From NCBI GenBank assembly GCA_030627085.1, contig DAOUSS010000015.1:1-16245 (forward strand): a DNA stretch of 16,245 bases. Direction: 5' to 3'. Of the stretch, positions 1 through 6,056 are shown piece after piece; within the stretch, counting starts at the first letter, position 1, and each line of letters starts with the position of its first letter. This stretch comes from Candidatus Stahliibacteriota bacterium (GTDB lineage Bacteria; Hydrothermota; UBA3073). Position numbers and translations under genes: made by a program. The notes under the pieces are model-generated. The model saw only the letters and a list, made by a program, of their open reading frames with translations, searched no databases and was not told the origin of the DNA.

Positions 1-809
1 AATGGCCTTGTAGCAACTATTGCCTTTCCCCCAAGAAGCCCCACAACCGAGTGTATCTTGGTCGTCTCAAGTGCCTCTGGAAGTGTGAGCTCTGGTAATA
101 TTGTAGGCAGTCTCCTTGCAAGCATTGTTTTACCAGAACCGGGTGGGCCAATCATCAACAGGTTGTGACCTCCTGCTGCAGCAACTTCAAGGGCACGCTT
201 TGCACCTTCTTGCCCTTTTACATCCGAGAAGTCCTCTGTATACTGCGATGCCTCTTCCCACACCTCGTCAAGGTTTACCCGGCAGGGTTGGATCTCTATT
301 TCATCGTTCAAGAATTGAACAGCTTCCCTCAGTGACTTTACTGGATAGACATTGATATCCTGAGTTATGGCTGCCTCTCTTGCATTTTCCTCTGGCAGAA
401 GCATCTTTGTGAAGTTATTCTCCTTGCAGGAAAGAGCTATGGGAAGCGCACCTCGTATCCCCCTCAGTGTGCCATCAAGAGAGAGTTCTCCTGCTATTAT
501 GGTTTCTTCGAGTTTATCCTTCTTTACGGTACCATTTGCAGCGAGAATGCCAAGGGCGATAGGAAGATCAAATCCAGAACCTTCTTTCTTCATATCCGCA
601 GGGGCAAGGTTCACGGTTATTCTCTTCAGTGGGACTTCAAATCCTGAGTTCTTTATAGCAGTCCCTACCCTATCTTTTGACTCTTTCACTGCTGCATCTG
701 GCAGACCGACGGTTGAAAATGTAGGAATACCCCTTGCAAGGTCAACTTCTACCAGAACAAGGTATGCATTTATTCCCAGAACTGCTTCAGAATTTACACC
801 TGCTACCAT
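1..809 (-). CDS. comM: ComM/YifB-type AAA+ ATPase (Mg-chelatase-like), 3' end cut by the window edge
   Basis: Family knowledge: ComM/YifB proteins are hexameric AAA+ helicases that promote branch migration during natural transformation, and they are widely conserved beyond competent species. Seen here: about 269 codons, roughly half of the usual ~500. The N-terminal Lon-protease-like (ChlI) domain covers about residues 1-170, with the family motifs STVGLPDAAVKES and VNLAPADMKKEG. It is followed by DVKGQEGAKRALEVAAAGGHN and a Walker A motif GPPGSGKT at residues 221-228. The remaining ATPase core and C-terminus lie left of base 1. The ATG at 809 gives the standard family N-terminus (MVAGVNSEAVLG). 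No Shine-Dalgarno site precedes it; instead the 12-bp direct repeat AACTGATTAAAC (813-824 and 830-841) abuts the start. It is the last visible gene of the leftward run, 302 nt after birA. The family call is secure; a role in competence is not shown. Confidence 0.93.
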   Translation of the reverse strand, partial: MVAGVNSEAVLGINAYLVLVEVDLARGIPTFSTVGLPDAAVKESKDRVGTAIKNSGFEVPLKRITVNLAPADMKKEGSGFDLPIALGILAANGTVKKDKLEETIIAGELSLDGTLRGIRGALPIALSCKENNFTKMLLPEENAREAAITQDINVYPVKSLREAVQFLNDEIEIQPCRVNLDEVWEEASQYTEDFSDVKGQEGAKRALEVAAAGGHNLLMIGPPGSGKTMLARRLPTILPELTLPEALETTKIHSVVGLLGGKAIVATRP

Positions 810-881
810 ATTAACTGATTAAACGAATCAACTGATTAAACAGATATGTTAAAGTTATTGAGTTATTAGGTCATTAAGATT

Positions 882-955
882 GTAGGCACAAATTCAATTT
901 GTGCTATTGTCTGCGCGGTTTGAAACCCTGACTGCCGTCAGGCAGGCGTGCCTAC
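882..955. repeat. 74-bp palindromic unit bounded by GTAGGCAC...GTGCCTAC
   Basis: The comM-birA spacer (810-1111) contains a unit with perfect 8-bp terminal inverted repeats, GTAGGCAC at 882-889 and GTGCCTAC at 948-955. Three small palindromes sit inside: GCACAAATT-C-AATTTGTGC (886-904), GGTTT-G-AAACC (917-927) and CTGCC-GTCA-GGCAG (932-945). The last is seen again at 8865-8878. A T-rich run follows at 959-965. The architecture matches the unit at 8578-8653, so this looks like a non-coding interspersed repeat family (REP- or MITE-like). Confidence 0.75.
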
Positions 956-985
956 ATATTTTTTTGACGCAGATTTACACTGATA

Positions 986-1104
986 TACTTAAGTTATTGG
1001 GTCATTGCGTCTTAGCGTCGTTGCGTCAATAACCTAATTACCTAATAGCCCAATGACCTAATTACCTAATGACTTAATTACCCAATTACCAAATGACCTA
1101 ATTT
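986..1104. repeat. Degenerate A+T-rich repeat tract before birA's 3' end
   Basis: CCTAATTACCTAAT occurs exactly at 1033-1046 and 1057-1070. Variants of AATGACCTAATT recur at 1052-1063 and 1092-1103, and a related TTATTGGGTCATT lies near 991-1003. Read on the minus strand it is a run of TAATTAGGTCATT-like words immediately downstream of the birA stop. Together with the 882-955 unit it fills the 302-nt gene-free stretch 810-1111. I see no gene there. Confidence 0.7.
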
Positions 1105-1111
1105 ACCCTCT

Positions 1112-1861
1112 TTATCTATCCGTCCCCGCTAACAACGGGGCGGTTAATTTATGCATCCTTTTTGCTTCGCCAGGCAGAAAACTCGCTATGGACCCACTCT
1201 CGGTCCTTATTATAATCTCCCCATCTTCGCCCAAGTTAATAAATTCACCTCTTACAACCCCGTTCTCAGTTTCTATCTCAACATATCTATCCATAAAAGA
1301 CAGGTATTCTCTCACACAATCCATTATGTTTTCCCTTGTTAGGTTACTCTCGAAAATAGAAAGAAATAAGGAAAGTATTGCCTCTCTACTGGCTGGTATT
1401 CCTGTTTCTATCCTTACAGATGTTGCACTCTCAAGGGGAAGTACAGTTTCATTGACATTCATTCCAACTCCAATGATTGCAAGATTCCTCTCTGTCTCAA
1501 TCAGTATTCCGCATATCTTTCTGCCATTCACTACAATGTCATTTGGCCATTCAATCTCTGCCCGAAGTCCGCATTCTTCTTCAAGTGTTTCAGCAACAGA
1601 CAACGCAGTCCTCATAGACAGAAGCGGAATTTTCTCCGTAATGAAAGAAAATGTGAGTGATTCGCCCTTGCGAGAAGACCATACCCTTCTAAACCTTCCT
1701 CTCCCTCTATATTGCTCATCCGCTACAATTACATATCCTGGCCTTCTTACTCCATTTTTGATGAGCTCTTTAGCACGGTCCTGTGTGGATGGTAATCTTT
1801 TATAGAAGAGAAACTTCTCCTTTGTAAATAAACTACTCCCGTATATCCTATCAACATCCAT
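1112..1861 (-). CDS. birA: Biotin--[acetyl-CoA-carboxylase] ligase, catalytic domain only
   Basis: This cytoplasmic enzyme makes biotinyl-AMP and transfers biotin to the lysine of biotin carboxyl carrier domains. Seen: a BPL/LPL catalytic core with the biotinyl-AMP loop GRGRFRRVW at residues 53-61, EWPND at 104-108, the RKICGIL strand (Lys115) and IIGVGMNVN near 129-137, then a C-terminal SH3-like domain. There is no N-terminal helix-turn-helix, so it should be a ligase without the BirA repressor function. Two family positions look altered: the usual GRGRxGRxW Gly is Arg58, and the usual KWPND Lys is Glu104. Start: ATG at 1861 (249 aa). An upstream in-frame TTG at 1879 would add only repeat-derived residues, and neither start has a Shine-Dalgarno site. 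The last ~10 codons form a CCCCG/CGGGG hairpin (1124-1140) and may be a non-native tail. Confidence 0.9.
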   Translation of the reverse strand: MDVDRIYGSSLFTKEKFLFYKRLPSTQDRAKELIKNGVRRPGYVIVADEQYRGRGRFRRVWSSRKGESLTFSFITEKIPLLSMRTALSVAETLEEECGLRAEIEWPNDIVVNGRKICGILIETERNLAIIGVGMNVNETVLPLESATSVRIETGIPASREAILSLFLSIFESNLTRENIMDCVREYLSFMDRYVEIETENGVVRGEFINLGEDGEIIIRTESGSIASFLPGEAKRMHKLTAPLLAGTDR

Positions 1862-1863
1862 TA

Positions 1864-1994
1864 TTAAATTAAAATGCAAAAATCAAAGGTCAAAATGACA
1901 AATCAAAGTGTGTAATGTGAAATGTGTAATGTGAAATGACATTAAACATCAAACATTTAACATTAAACAAGATATAGATATTTGATATTTAATT
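1864..1994. repeat. A+T-rich repeat tract with a perfect 14-bp tandem duplication
   Basis: The transglutaminase-birA spacer is almost wholly repeat-like. GTGTAATGTGAAAT is perfectly tandem at 1910-1923 and 1924-1937. It is flanked by AAATCAAAGGTCAAAATGACAAATC-type words (1880-1905) and by ATTAAACATC / AACATTTAACATTAAAC / GATATTTGATATTTAA words (1941-1990). Similar words occur at 7339-7370 and 15985-16018. The tract runs from the transglutaminase stop to the birA start without leaving a visible SD. Confidence 0.7.
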
Positions 1995-3329
1995 TTACTT
2001 ATGCTCTACTACCTTTATCTCAATATTTCCAATAAGGTCCATTATCTTTGCCCAATCCTTGAGTCCACCCTCTTCAAGTGTAATATGTGTGGCGTCTGCT
2101 ATTATCTGGTTGAACGTCGGGTCCACCTCGACCCATCTTCCCACCCATACCTTATTCCAGGCATGGTAATAAAAATATCCATCCATCAGAACCAAACCTA
2201 CACATATATCCGCAGGAATCCCTGCTGCTCTTGAAAGGGCACAGAAAAGGACAGCGTGTTCATTACAGTCACCCTCGAGTGTCTCCAGAACATCAACAGC
2301 ACTTGGAATTGTTGCAGATGGAAAATCTTCCACATTCTGCGATGTCCAGCTCACGAGTTCTTTTACCTTTTCCCAATTATCTCTTGTGCCCCTTATTATT
2401 CTTGCAGATTTGTTTCTTATTCTCCTGTCATCCACCTGAATAAGTGGAGTGTCCTCAAGGTATCTCTTTAGCTCTTCAGGAACCGGGCGAGGCTTGACTC
2501 TACTGCACCCGGAGCCTGGTGGAGATTTTGGTATCAATTTCTCATCTGGGCCAATACTTTTCACTGTGAGTGTATCACCTGAGAGTTCCTGCCTGTCTGT
2601 ATTTTTGAATCTTCCCTTCACAATTGCCTTGAGATAAATTACATTCCTCGGATTTTTTACCTCCATACCAGCGGGTATGGCAAACATTGTGAGTATCTCC
2701 GGAGATGTCTCTCCAAACTCCAATGCCTTTTCCTTATCCTCTTTGACCATCAGAACACCCATAGGCTCCTCTGACCGTAGTATCTCCCCATTCTTTCCCA
2801 CCCAGGTTGTTGATTTCGCCCCGAGCAACTCAGTCACGATCTTTATAGAATCACCTGTCTCCTCTATTATACTTACCTTTGCCTGATTTACTGCAAATAT
2901 GGTGGGGTCAAATACAGAAAGCAATAGGTTCTTTCTTAAGGCGGAGACAAGAAAAGGGATTGACTGGGACACATATACAACATCCCCATCAAGTTTTATT
3001 CTCTCGCTTCTCTCTCTACTTCCTGTCTTCACGCTGTATATAAGTTCTTGCTCTTTTACCTCTCCGTTGGATGAGATTTCCTGTGTCTCCGATTTGAGTT
3101 CAAATGAGAATTTTTTGAGTCGGTATTCCATATCAACTTCATACACCGATGATGTCTCCATACTCCTCTTCGCTCCCATCATACCAAGTCTTATAAACAC
3201 TATCTCCTTAAGAATGTACCCATTTTTTATAGGTTTCATATCTATCATTGTATAACCTATCTTCTCACCTCCAAGATACATTCCTGAGAAGTATGTTGCT
3301 ATTATCATAAACTGTAAAACCAAAGACAT
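1995..3329 (-). CDS. Transglutaminase-like (papain-fold) domain protein, probably exported
   Basis: Seen: 444 aa. The first ~20 residues are hydrophobic (LVLQFMIIATYFSGMYL) and could be a signal or anchor, although they lack the usual N-terminal Lys/Arg. About 300 residues of beta-rich sequence follow. The C-terminal transglutaminase-core domain (~315-430) carries Cys355 in GDCNEH, His389 in YYHAWNKVW and Asp403 in VEVDPTF: a complete Cys-His-Asp triad. Family knowledge: such proteins are cysteine peptidases or amide-transferring enzymes, and the substrate cannot be read from sequence. Start choice: the ATG at 3329 has AAGAAGGA 7 nt upstream; a longer in-frame ATG at 3350 would add MAEEGKT ahead of the hydrophobic stretch and has no SD. 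The stop codon is directly followed by an A+T-rich repeat tract. It lies 112 nt after the ferredoxin gene, with no obvious functional link. Confidence 0.85.
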   Translation of the reverse strand: MSLVLQFMIIATYFSGMYLGGEKIGYTMIDMKPIKNGYILKEIVFIRLGMMGAKRSMETSSVYEVDMEYRLKKFSFELKSETQEISSNGEVKEQELIYSVKTGSRERSERIKLDGDVVYVSQSIPFLVSALRKNLLLSVFDPTIFAVNQAKVSIIEETGDSIKIVTELLGAKSTTWVGKNGEILRSEEPMGVLMVKEDKEKALEFGETSPEILTMFAIPAGMEVKNPRNVIYLKAIVKGRFKNTDRQELSGDTLTVKSIGPDEKLIPKSPPGSGCSRVKPRPVPEELKRYLEDTPLIQVDDRRIRNKSARIIRGTRDNWEKVKELVSWTSQNVEDFPSATIPSAVDVLETLEGDCNEHAVLFCALSRAAGIPADICVGLVLMDGYFYYHAWNKVWVGRWVEVDPTFNQIIADATHITLEEGGLKDWAKIMDLIGNIEIKVVEHK

Positions 3330-3441
3330 CGTTTTTCCTTCTTCAGCCATCCGTTAGCCAACGGACTACGAGTAGTATCACATCCATATAAAGAAGAGTC
3401 TAAATAAATTAAATCTGTGGAATTCATGGCTCTCTATCTAT

Positions 3442-3642
3442 TTACTCCGTACTGTTCACAGTAATTGCAAAATCAGGACATTTATATTCACAAATAAGGC
3501 ATCCCGTGCAGTCGTCTTCTTTCACTGGCTCTGCCATCCTGTCTTTTCCTATTGCAAGGACATTACGAGGACAGAAAGCAACACAAAGGTTGCACCCTTT
3601 ACACCAATCTTTATTTATTTTTATAGTATATTTTTTCACCAT
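3442..3642 (-). CDS. korD: 2x[4Fe-4S] ferredoxin, KorD/OorD-like delta subunit of a 2-oxoacid:ferredoxin oxidoreductase
   Basis: A 66-aa iron-sulfur protein with two full cluster motifs: CKGCNLCVAFCP (Cys14, 17, 20, 24) and CTGCLICEYKCP (Cys45, 48, 51, 55). Family knowledge: this compact layout, with the second motif about 20 residues after the first, is typical of the small electron-transfer subunit of 2-oxoglutarate (or related 2-oxoacid) ferredoxin oxidoreductases. These are often encoded with korABC, and beside sucCD because the complex supplies succinyl-CoA. Here it follows sucD by 89 nt, which favours that assignment. However, no alpha, beta or gamma subunit gene follows; the next gene is a transglutaminase. 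It may be an orphan subunit or a free ferredoxin. The start ATG at 3642 lacks a clear SD, and palindromic repeats lie immediately upstream. Confidence 0.75.
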   Translation of the reverse strand: MVKKYTIKINKDWCKGCNLCVAFCPRNVLAIGKDRMAEPVKEDDCTGCLICEYKCPDFAITVNSTE

Positions 3643-3659
3643 GACAGTTGTAATGGAGG

Positions 3660-3734
3660 GACAACCCTTGTGGTTGTCTACCTATCGGACAGGAACGACT
3701 CGACTGAGCTCGCCGAAGTCAAGCCCTGTCCCTA
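3660..3734. repeat. Palindromic repeats between sucD and the ferredoxin gene
   Basis: GACAACC-CTTGT-GGTTGTC forms a 7-bp hairpin at 3660-3678. A second element spans about 3688-3734, with GGACAGG (3688-3694) facing CCTGTCC (3725-3731) and ending in CCTAC. Inside it, 3697-3720 is an inverted near-copy of 4698-4721. On the minus strand the second element begins GTAGGGACAGG, and that TAG is the stop codon of sucD. Confidence 0.7.
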
Positions 3735-4598
3735 CACTATTTCTTTTAAGAGTTTTCCTACCTCCTCGGGTTCGGATGCAACCCTAATCCCTACGCTCTC
3801 AAACTTCTCTATCTTCTCCTTTGCAGTTCCAGCTCCTCCAGAGATTATCGCACCCGCATGTCCCATCCGCTTACCGGGAGGCGCAGTCTTTCCTGCCACA
3901 AAGGCAACAACAGGCTTGCTTACATTATCTCTTATAAAATCCGCTGCATCCTCCTCATCACGTCCTCCGATTTCTCCGACCAAAAGAATTGCTTTTGTCT
4001 CAGAGTCTTCTTCAAATAGTTTAAGACAGTCTATAAACTTGAGCCCAAGCAGGGGATCTCCACCTATACCTATGCAGGTGGACTCTCCGAATCCTGATTT
4101 TGTTATATGCGAAACGAGTTCGTATGTGAGGGTTCCACTTCTTGATATAACTCCAATACTACCCTTTTTAAAAATGTTTGAGGGAAGAATACCTACCTTG
4201 CTCTTGCCCGGTGATATAAGCCCGGGAGAATTTGGGCCTATAAGCATAACCCCCCTTTCTCTGTAAAACTTTAATACCTTCGCTATGTCAAGCACAGGTA
4301 TACCTTCGCTTATGCACACAACAAGCTTTACTCCTGAATCTCCTGCCTCAAAGAGGGCATCTACCGCAAATTTAGCAGGAACAAATATTATGCTTGTATT
4401 CGCCCCTTCTTTCTTTACAGCATCTTTCGCCATATCATACACAGGAATATCTAAGAAGTTTGTTCCCCCTTTACCGGGTGTCACTCCACATACCACCTTC
4501 GTACCATATTCAACCATTTTCTCTGTATGAAATGAACCATCCCTTCCAGTTATCCCCTGGACACATACCCGTGTATTTTCATCGATAAGGATACTCAT
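3732..4598 (-). CDS. sucD: Succinyl-CoA synthetase (ligase) alpha subunit
   Basis: It catalyses, with SucC, succinyl-CoA + ADP/GDP + Pi = succinate + CoA + ATP/GTP. The alpha subunit binds CoA and carries the phosphohistidine. Seen: 288 aa, the usual length. The N-terminus MSILIDENTRVCVQGITGRDGSF is the CoA-binding Rossmann domain, GPNSPGLISPG lies centrally, and the active-site His247 is in GHAGAIISGGAGTA. Start: ATG at 4598 matches the family N-terminus and has a short GGGA just upstream. An ATG at 4607 would add three residues, and the frame stays open to 4688, but those extra 30 codons come from the A+T-rich repeat and are not family sequence. The stop TAG lies in a palindromic repeat. 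It follows sucC in the standard order, but 143 nt of repeat DNA separate the two, so translational coupling is unlikely. Confidence 0.95.
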   Translation of the reverse strand: MSILIDENTRVCVQGITGRDGSFHTEKMVEYGTKVVCGVTPGKGGTNFLDIPVYDMAKDAVKKEGANTSIIFVPAKFAVDALFEAGDSGVKLVVCISEGIPVLDIAKVLKFYRERGVMLIGPNSPGLISPGKSKVGILPSNIFKKGSIGVISRSGTLTYELVSHITKSGFGESTCIGIGGDPLLGLKFIDCLKLFEEDSETKAILLVGEIGGRDEEDAADFIRDNVSKPVVAFVAGKTAPPGKRMGHAGAIISGGAGTAKEKIEKFESVGIRVASEPEEVGKLLKEIV

Positions 4599-4610
4599 AA
4601 GTCCCATAGT

Positions 4611-4790
4611 AATATCAAAATGCAAAAATTCTAAATCACAATTCCTAAATCCTAAACAATTTCTAATGCCCCAACTCATAAATCCCAAACTTGTTTAGAC
4701 TTCGGCGAGCTCAGTCGAGCCGAACATTGGAGAATTGGAATTTAGATATTGTTTAGAGTTTCGAATTTAGAATTTAGGATTTTAATCCTT
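4611..4790. repeat. Composite inverted-repeat element between sucC and sucD
   Basis: Two A+T-rich arms, CTAAACAATTTCTAA (4652-4666) and its inverted 14/15 match (4742-4756), flank a G+C-rich palindrome with arms TTCGGC (4701-4706) and GCCGAA (4719-4724) around GAGCTC. Degenerate TCTAAAT, CCTAAAT and GAATTTAG words extend the arms to about 4630 and 4785. The right arm is translated as the tail of SucC and includes its stop codon; the left arm keeps the sucD frame open upstream of its real start. It looks MITE-like and carries no gene. Confidence 0.7.
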
Positions 4791-5581
4791 GATATGTAAT
4801 TTTTTTTCTTCCAACCGGCCTTCGACAGTTCTATTGCCCTTACTGCTCCCTCTCTCATAGATGCAACAGGAACTATTGGGGAATCCTTAAGTATCTCCTT
4901 TGCCTTATCATCGTTTGTCCCAGTGAGTCTTGCCACCATAGGAAGTTCTATCTTCATCTTCGTTGTAGCTTGAATTATGCCCTTTGCAACATCATCACAC
5001 CTTGTAATACCACCAAAGATATTAAAAAATATTACTTTTACATTTCTATCTGTAAGAAGGATCTCCAGTGCCTTCTCCACCTTCTCGGGCGAAGAACTGC
5101 CACCAATGTCAAGAAAGTTTGCAGGTTCTCCACCATACTTCTTTATAAGATCCATAGTTGCCATTGCAAGACCAGCACCATTGACAACACACCCTATATC
5201 CCCGGACAGGGGTATATACGAAAGACCCGCTTCCTTTGCTGTCAGTTCCTTCTCCTCTCCCGGATCAGGGTCTCTCAAGCTCTCAAGCTCAGGATGTTTT
5301 GAGATTGCATTATCGTCAAGTACTACCTTTGCATCTGTAACCCAGAGCCTTTCGTCTCCATCGAGTGCGAGTGGATTTATCTCAGCAATCTGGGCATCAC
5401 ATTCTGCAAACAGTTTATAAAGTGCTATTACTATATTTACACTCTGAAGTGCAAGTGTCCTGTCGTCAAAGAGTGAGAGTGTTATCTCCTTTGCCTGATG
5501 GGGAAACAACCCATACATAGGGTCAACCCATAGCTTGGTTATTGCCTCGGGTTTCTCTCTTGCAACCTCTTCAATATCCAT
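4742..5581 (-). CDS. sucC: Succinyl-CoA synthetase beta subunit, C-terminal part after a frameshift
   Basis: This frame holds the rest of the beta subunit: the second half of the ATP-grasp fold (VDIEEVAREKPEAI-like start, CDAQIAEINPLAL, LWVTDAKVVLDD) and the C-terminal CoA-ligase domain (GCVVNGAGLAMATMD, GEPANFLDIGG, FFNIFGGITRCDDVAKGI). The N-terminal 122 residues lie in another frame at 5539-5946; one missing base near 5581 separates them. An ATG at 5581, preceded by GAGAGGG, could in principle start this piece separately. Half an ATP-grasp domain is not expected to work alone, unless the two chains assemble. The last ~18 residues (from about YISRIKILNSKF) are encoded by the repeat element and do not look native. 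Downstream is sucD. Identity is certain; whether the gene is functional is open. Confidence 0.85.
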   Translation of the reverse strand: MDIEEVAREKPEAITKLWVDPMYGLFPHQAKEITLSLFDDRTLALQSVNIVIALYKLFAECDAQIAEINPLALDGDERLWVTDAKVVLDDNAISKHPELESLRDPDPGEEKELTAKEAGLSYIPLSGDIGCVVNGAGLAMATMDLIKKYGGEPANFLDIGGSSSPEKVEKALEILLTDRNVKVIFFNIFGGITRCDDVAKGIIQATTKMKIELPMVARLTGTNDDKAKEILKDSPIVPVASMREGAVRAIELSKAGWKKKNYISRIKILNSKFETLNNI

Positions 5582-5946
5582 CCACCCTCTCTCGACGCCA
5601 TAACGAGAGGAAACTTCTTATCCCTGTCCATTATTACCGCCAGATAGTATTCCTTTTTTATATCCACCGCCTTTGCTATCAATACCTTCTTCACAGGGAG
5701 GTTTTTAATCTTCATAGCAAGTATACTTGTGCTATAGTTCTTTACCTCATCAACTGTTTCTGCATACTTAACGCCACCTGCCTTTCCCCTTCCCCCTGTA
5801 TGGACCTGCGCTTTTACCATAACACAACCATTATACTCCATTGCAATCTTCTCTGCCTCTTCTGGGGTTGTGGCGACTTTACCCTCCTGGACAGGAAGAC
5901 CGTACTTCCTCATTATCTCCTTAGCCTGGTATTCGTGTAGGTTCAT
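5539..5946 (-). CDS. sucC: Succinyl-CoA synthetase beta subunit, N-terminal part ending in a frameshift
   Basis: Residues 1-122 are a standard SucC start: MNLHEYQAKEIMRKYGLPV, then the ATP-grasp nucleotide-binding segment VMVKAQVHTGGRGKAGGVK (about 43-61) and KKEYYLAVIMDRDKKFPLVMASREGG. After GG the frame runs into 13 meaningless residues and stops, while the expected continuation (DIEEVAREKPEAI) is found in another frame from 5581. The sequence reads GGT GGA TGG ATA where GGT GGA (N)TG GAT ATT is expected, consistent with one lost base. The start ATG at 5946 has GGGGG exactly 4 nt upstream, as in gap, pgk and ahcY. The full gene would span 4742-5946. It follows pgk after a 110-nt repeat-rich spacer. 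Confidence 0.88.
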   Translation of the reverse strand: MNLHEYQAKEIMRKYGLPVQEGKVATTPEEAEKIAMEYNGCVMVKAQVHTGGRGKAGGVKYAETVDEVKNYSTSILAMKIKNLPVKKVLIAKAVDIKKEYYLAVIMDRDKKFPLVMASREGGWILKRLQERNPRQ

Positions 5947-5950
5947 TCAT

Positions 5951-5955
5951 CCCCC
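5951..5955 (-). promoter_or_regulatory. GGGGG ribosome-binding site of sucC
   Basis: Five G residues on the minus strand, then 4 nt, then the ATG at 5946. The register is the same as for gap, pgk and ahcY, and it fixes the sucC start. Confidence 0.7.
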
Positions 5956-5964
5956 GTTGTATAT

Positions 5965-6048
5965 CGGTTATCAGTAATCAGTGATCGGTTATCAGTTTCA
6001 AGCAGTGGCAAGCCACTGCACTCCGAGAGTCCGAAGACTTTGCCCCGC
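5965..6048. repeat. Repeat cluster in the pgk-sucC spacer
   Basis: CGGTTATCAGT is directly repeated at 5965-5975 and 5986-5996. A perfect hairpin GCAGTGGC-AA-GCCACTGC lies at 6002-6019, followed by a shorter AGTC/GACT inverted pair near 6029-6040. No T-run follows the hairpin on the minus strand, so I do not call it a terminator. Confidence 0.65.
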
Positions 6049-6056
6049 TATCCCAA

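Noticed and set aside
367..822. 151-codon plus-strand open frame opposite comM
   Set aside because: It is antisense to a clear ComM coding sequence with Walker A and ChlI-domain motifs; its translation resembles no family.
1031..1104. Regular-looking repeats that could suggest a CRISPR array
   Set aside because: The units are degenerate, A+T-rich and only ~10-16 nt, with no constant-length unique spacers and no cas genes.
1124..1140. CCCCG/CGGGG hairpin as a birA terminator
   Set aside because: It lies inside the last birA codons and has no T-run on the minus strand.
4599..4688. Longer sucD with 30 extra N-terminal codons
   Set aside because: The added codons come from the inverted-repeat element; the family N-terminus begins at the ATG at 4598.
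5560..5600. Programmed -1 frameshifting in sucC
   Set aside because: No slippery heptamer or downstream structure is evident, and SucC is not known to use recoding. A lost base or read error is simpler.
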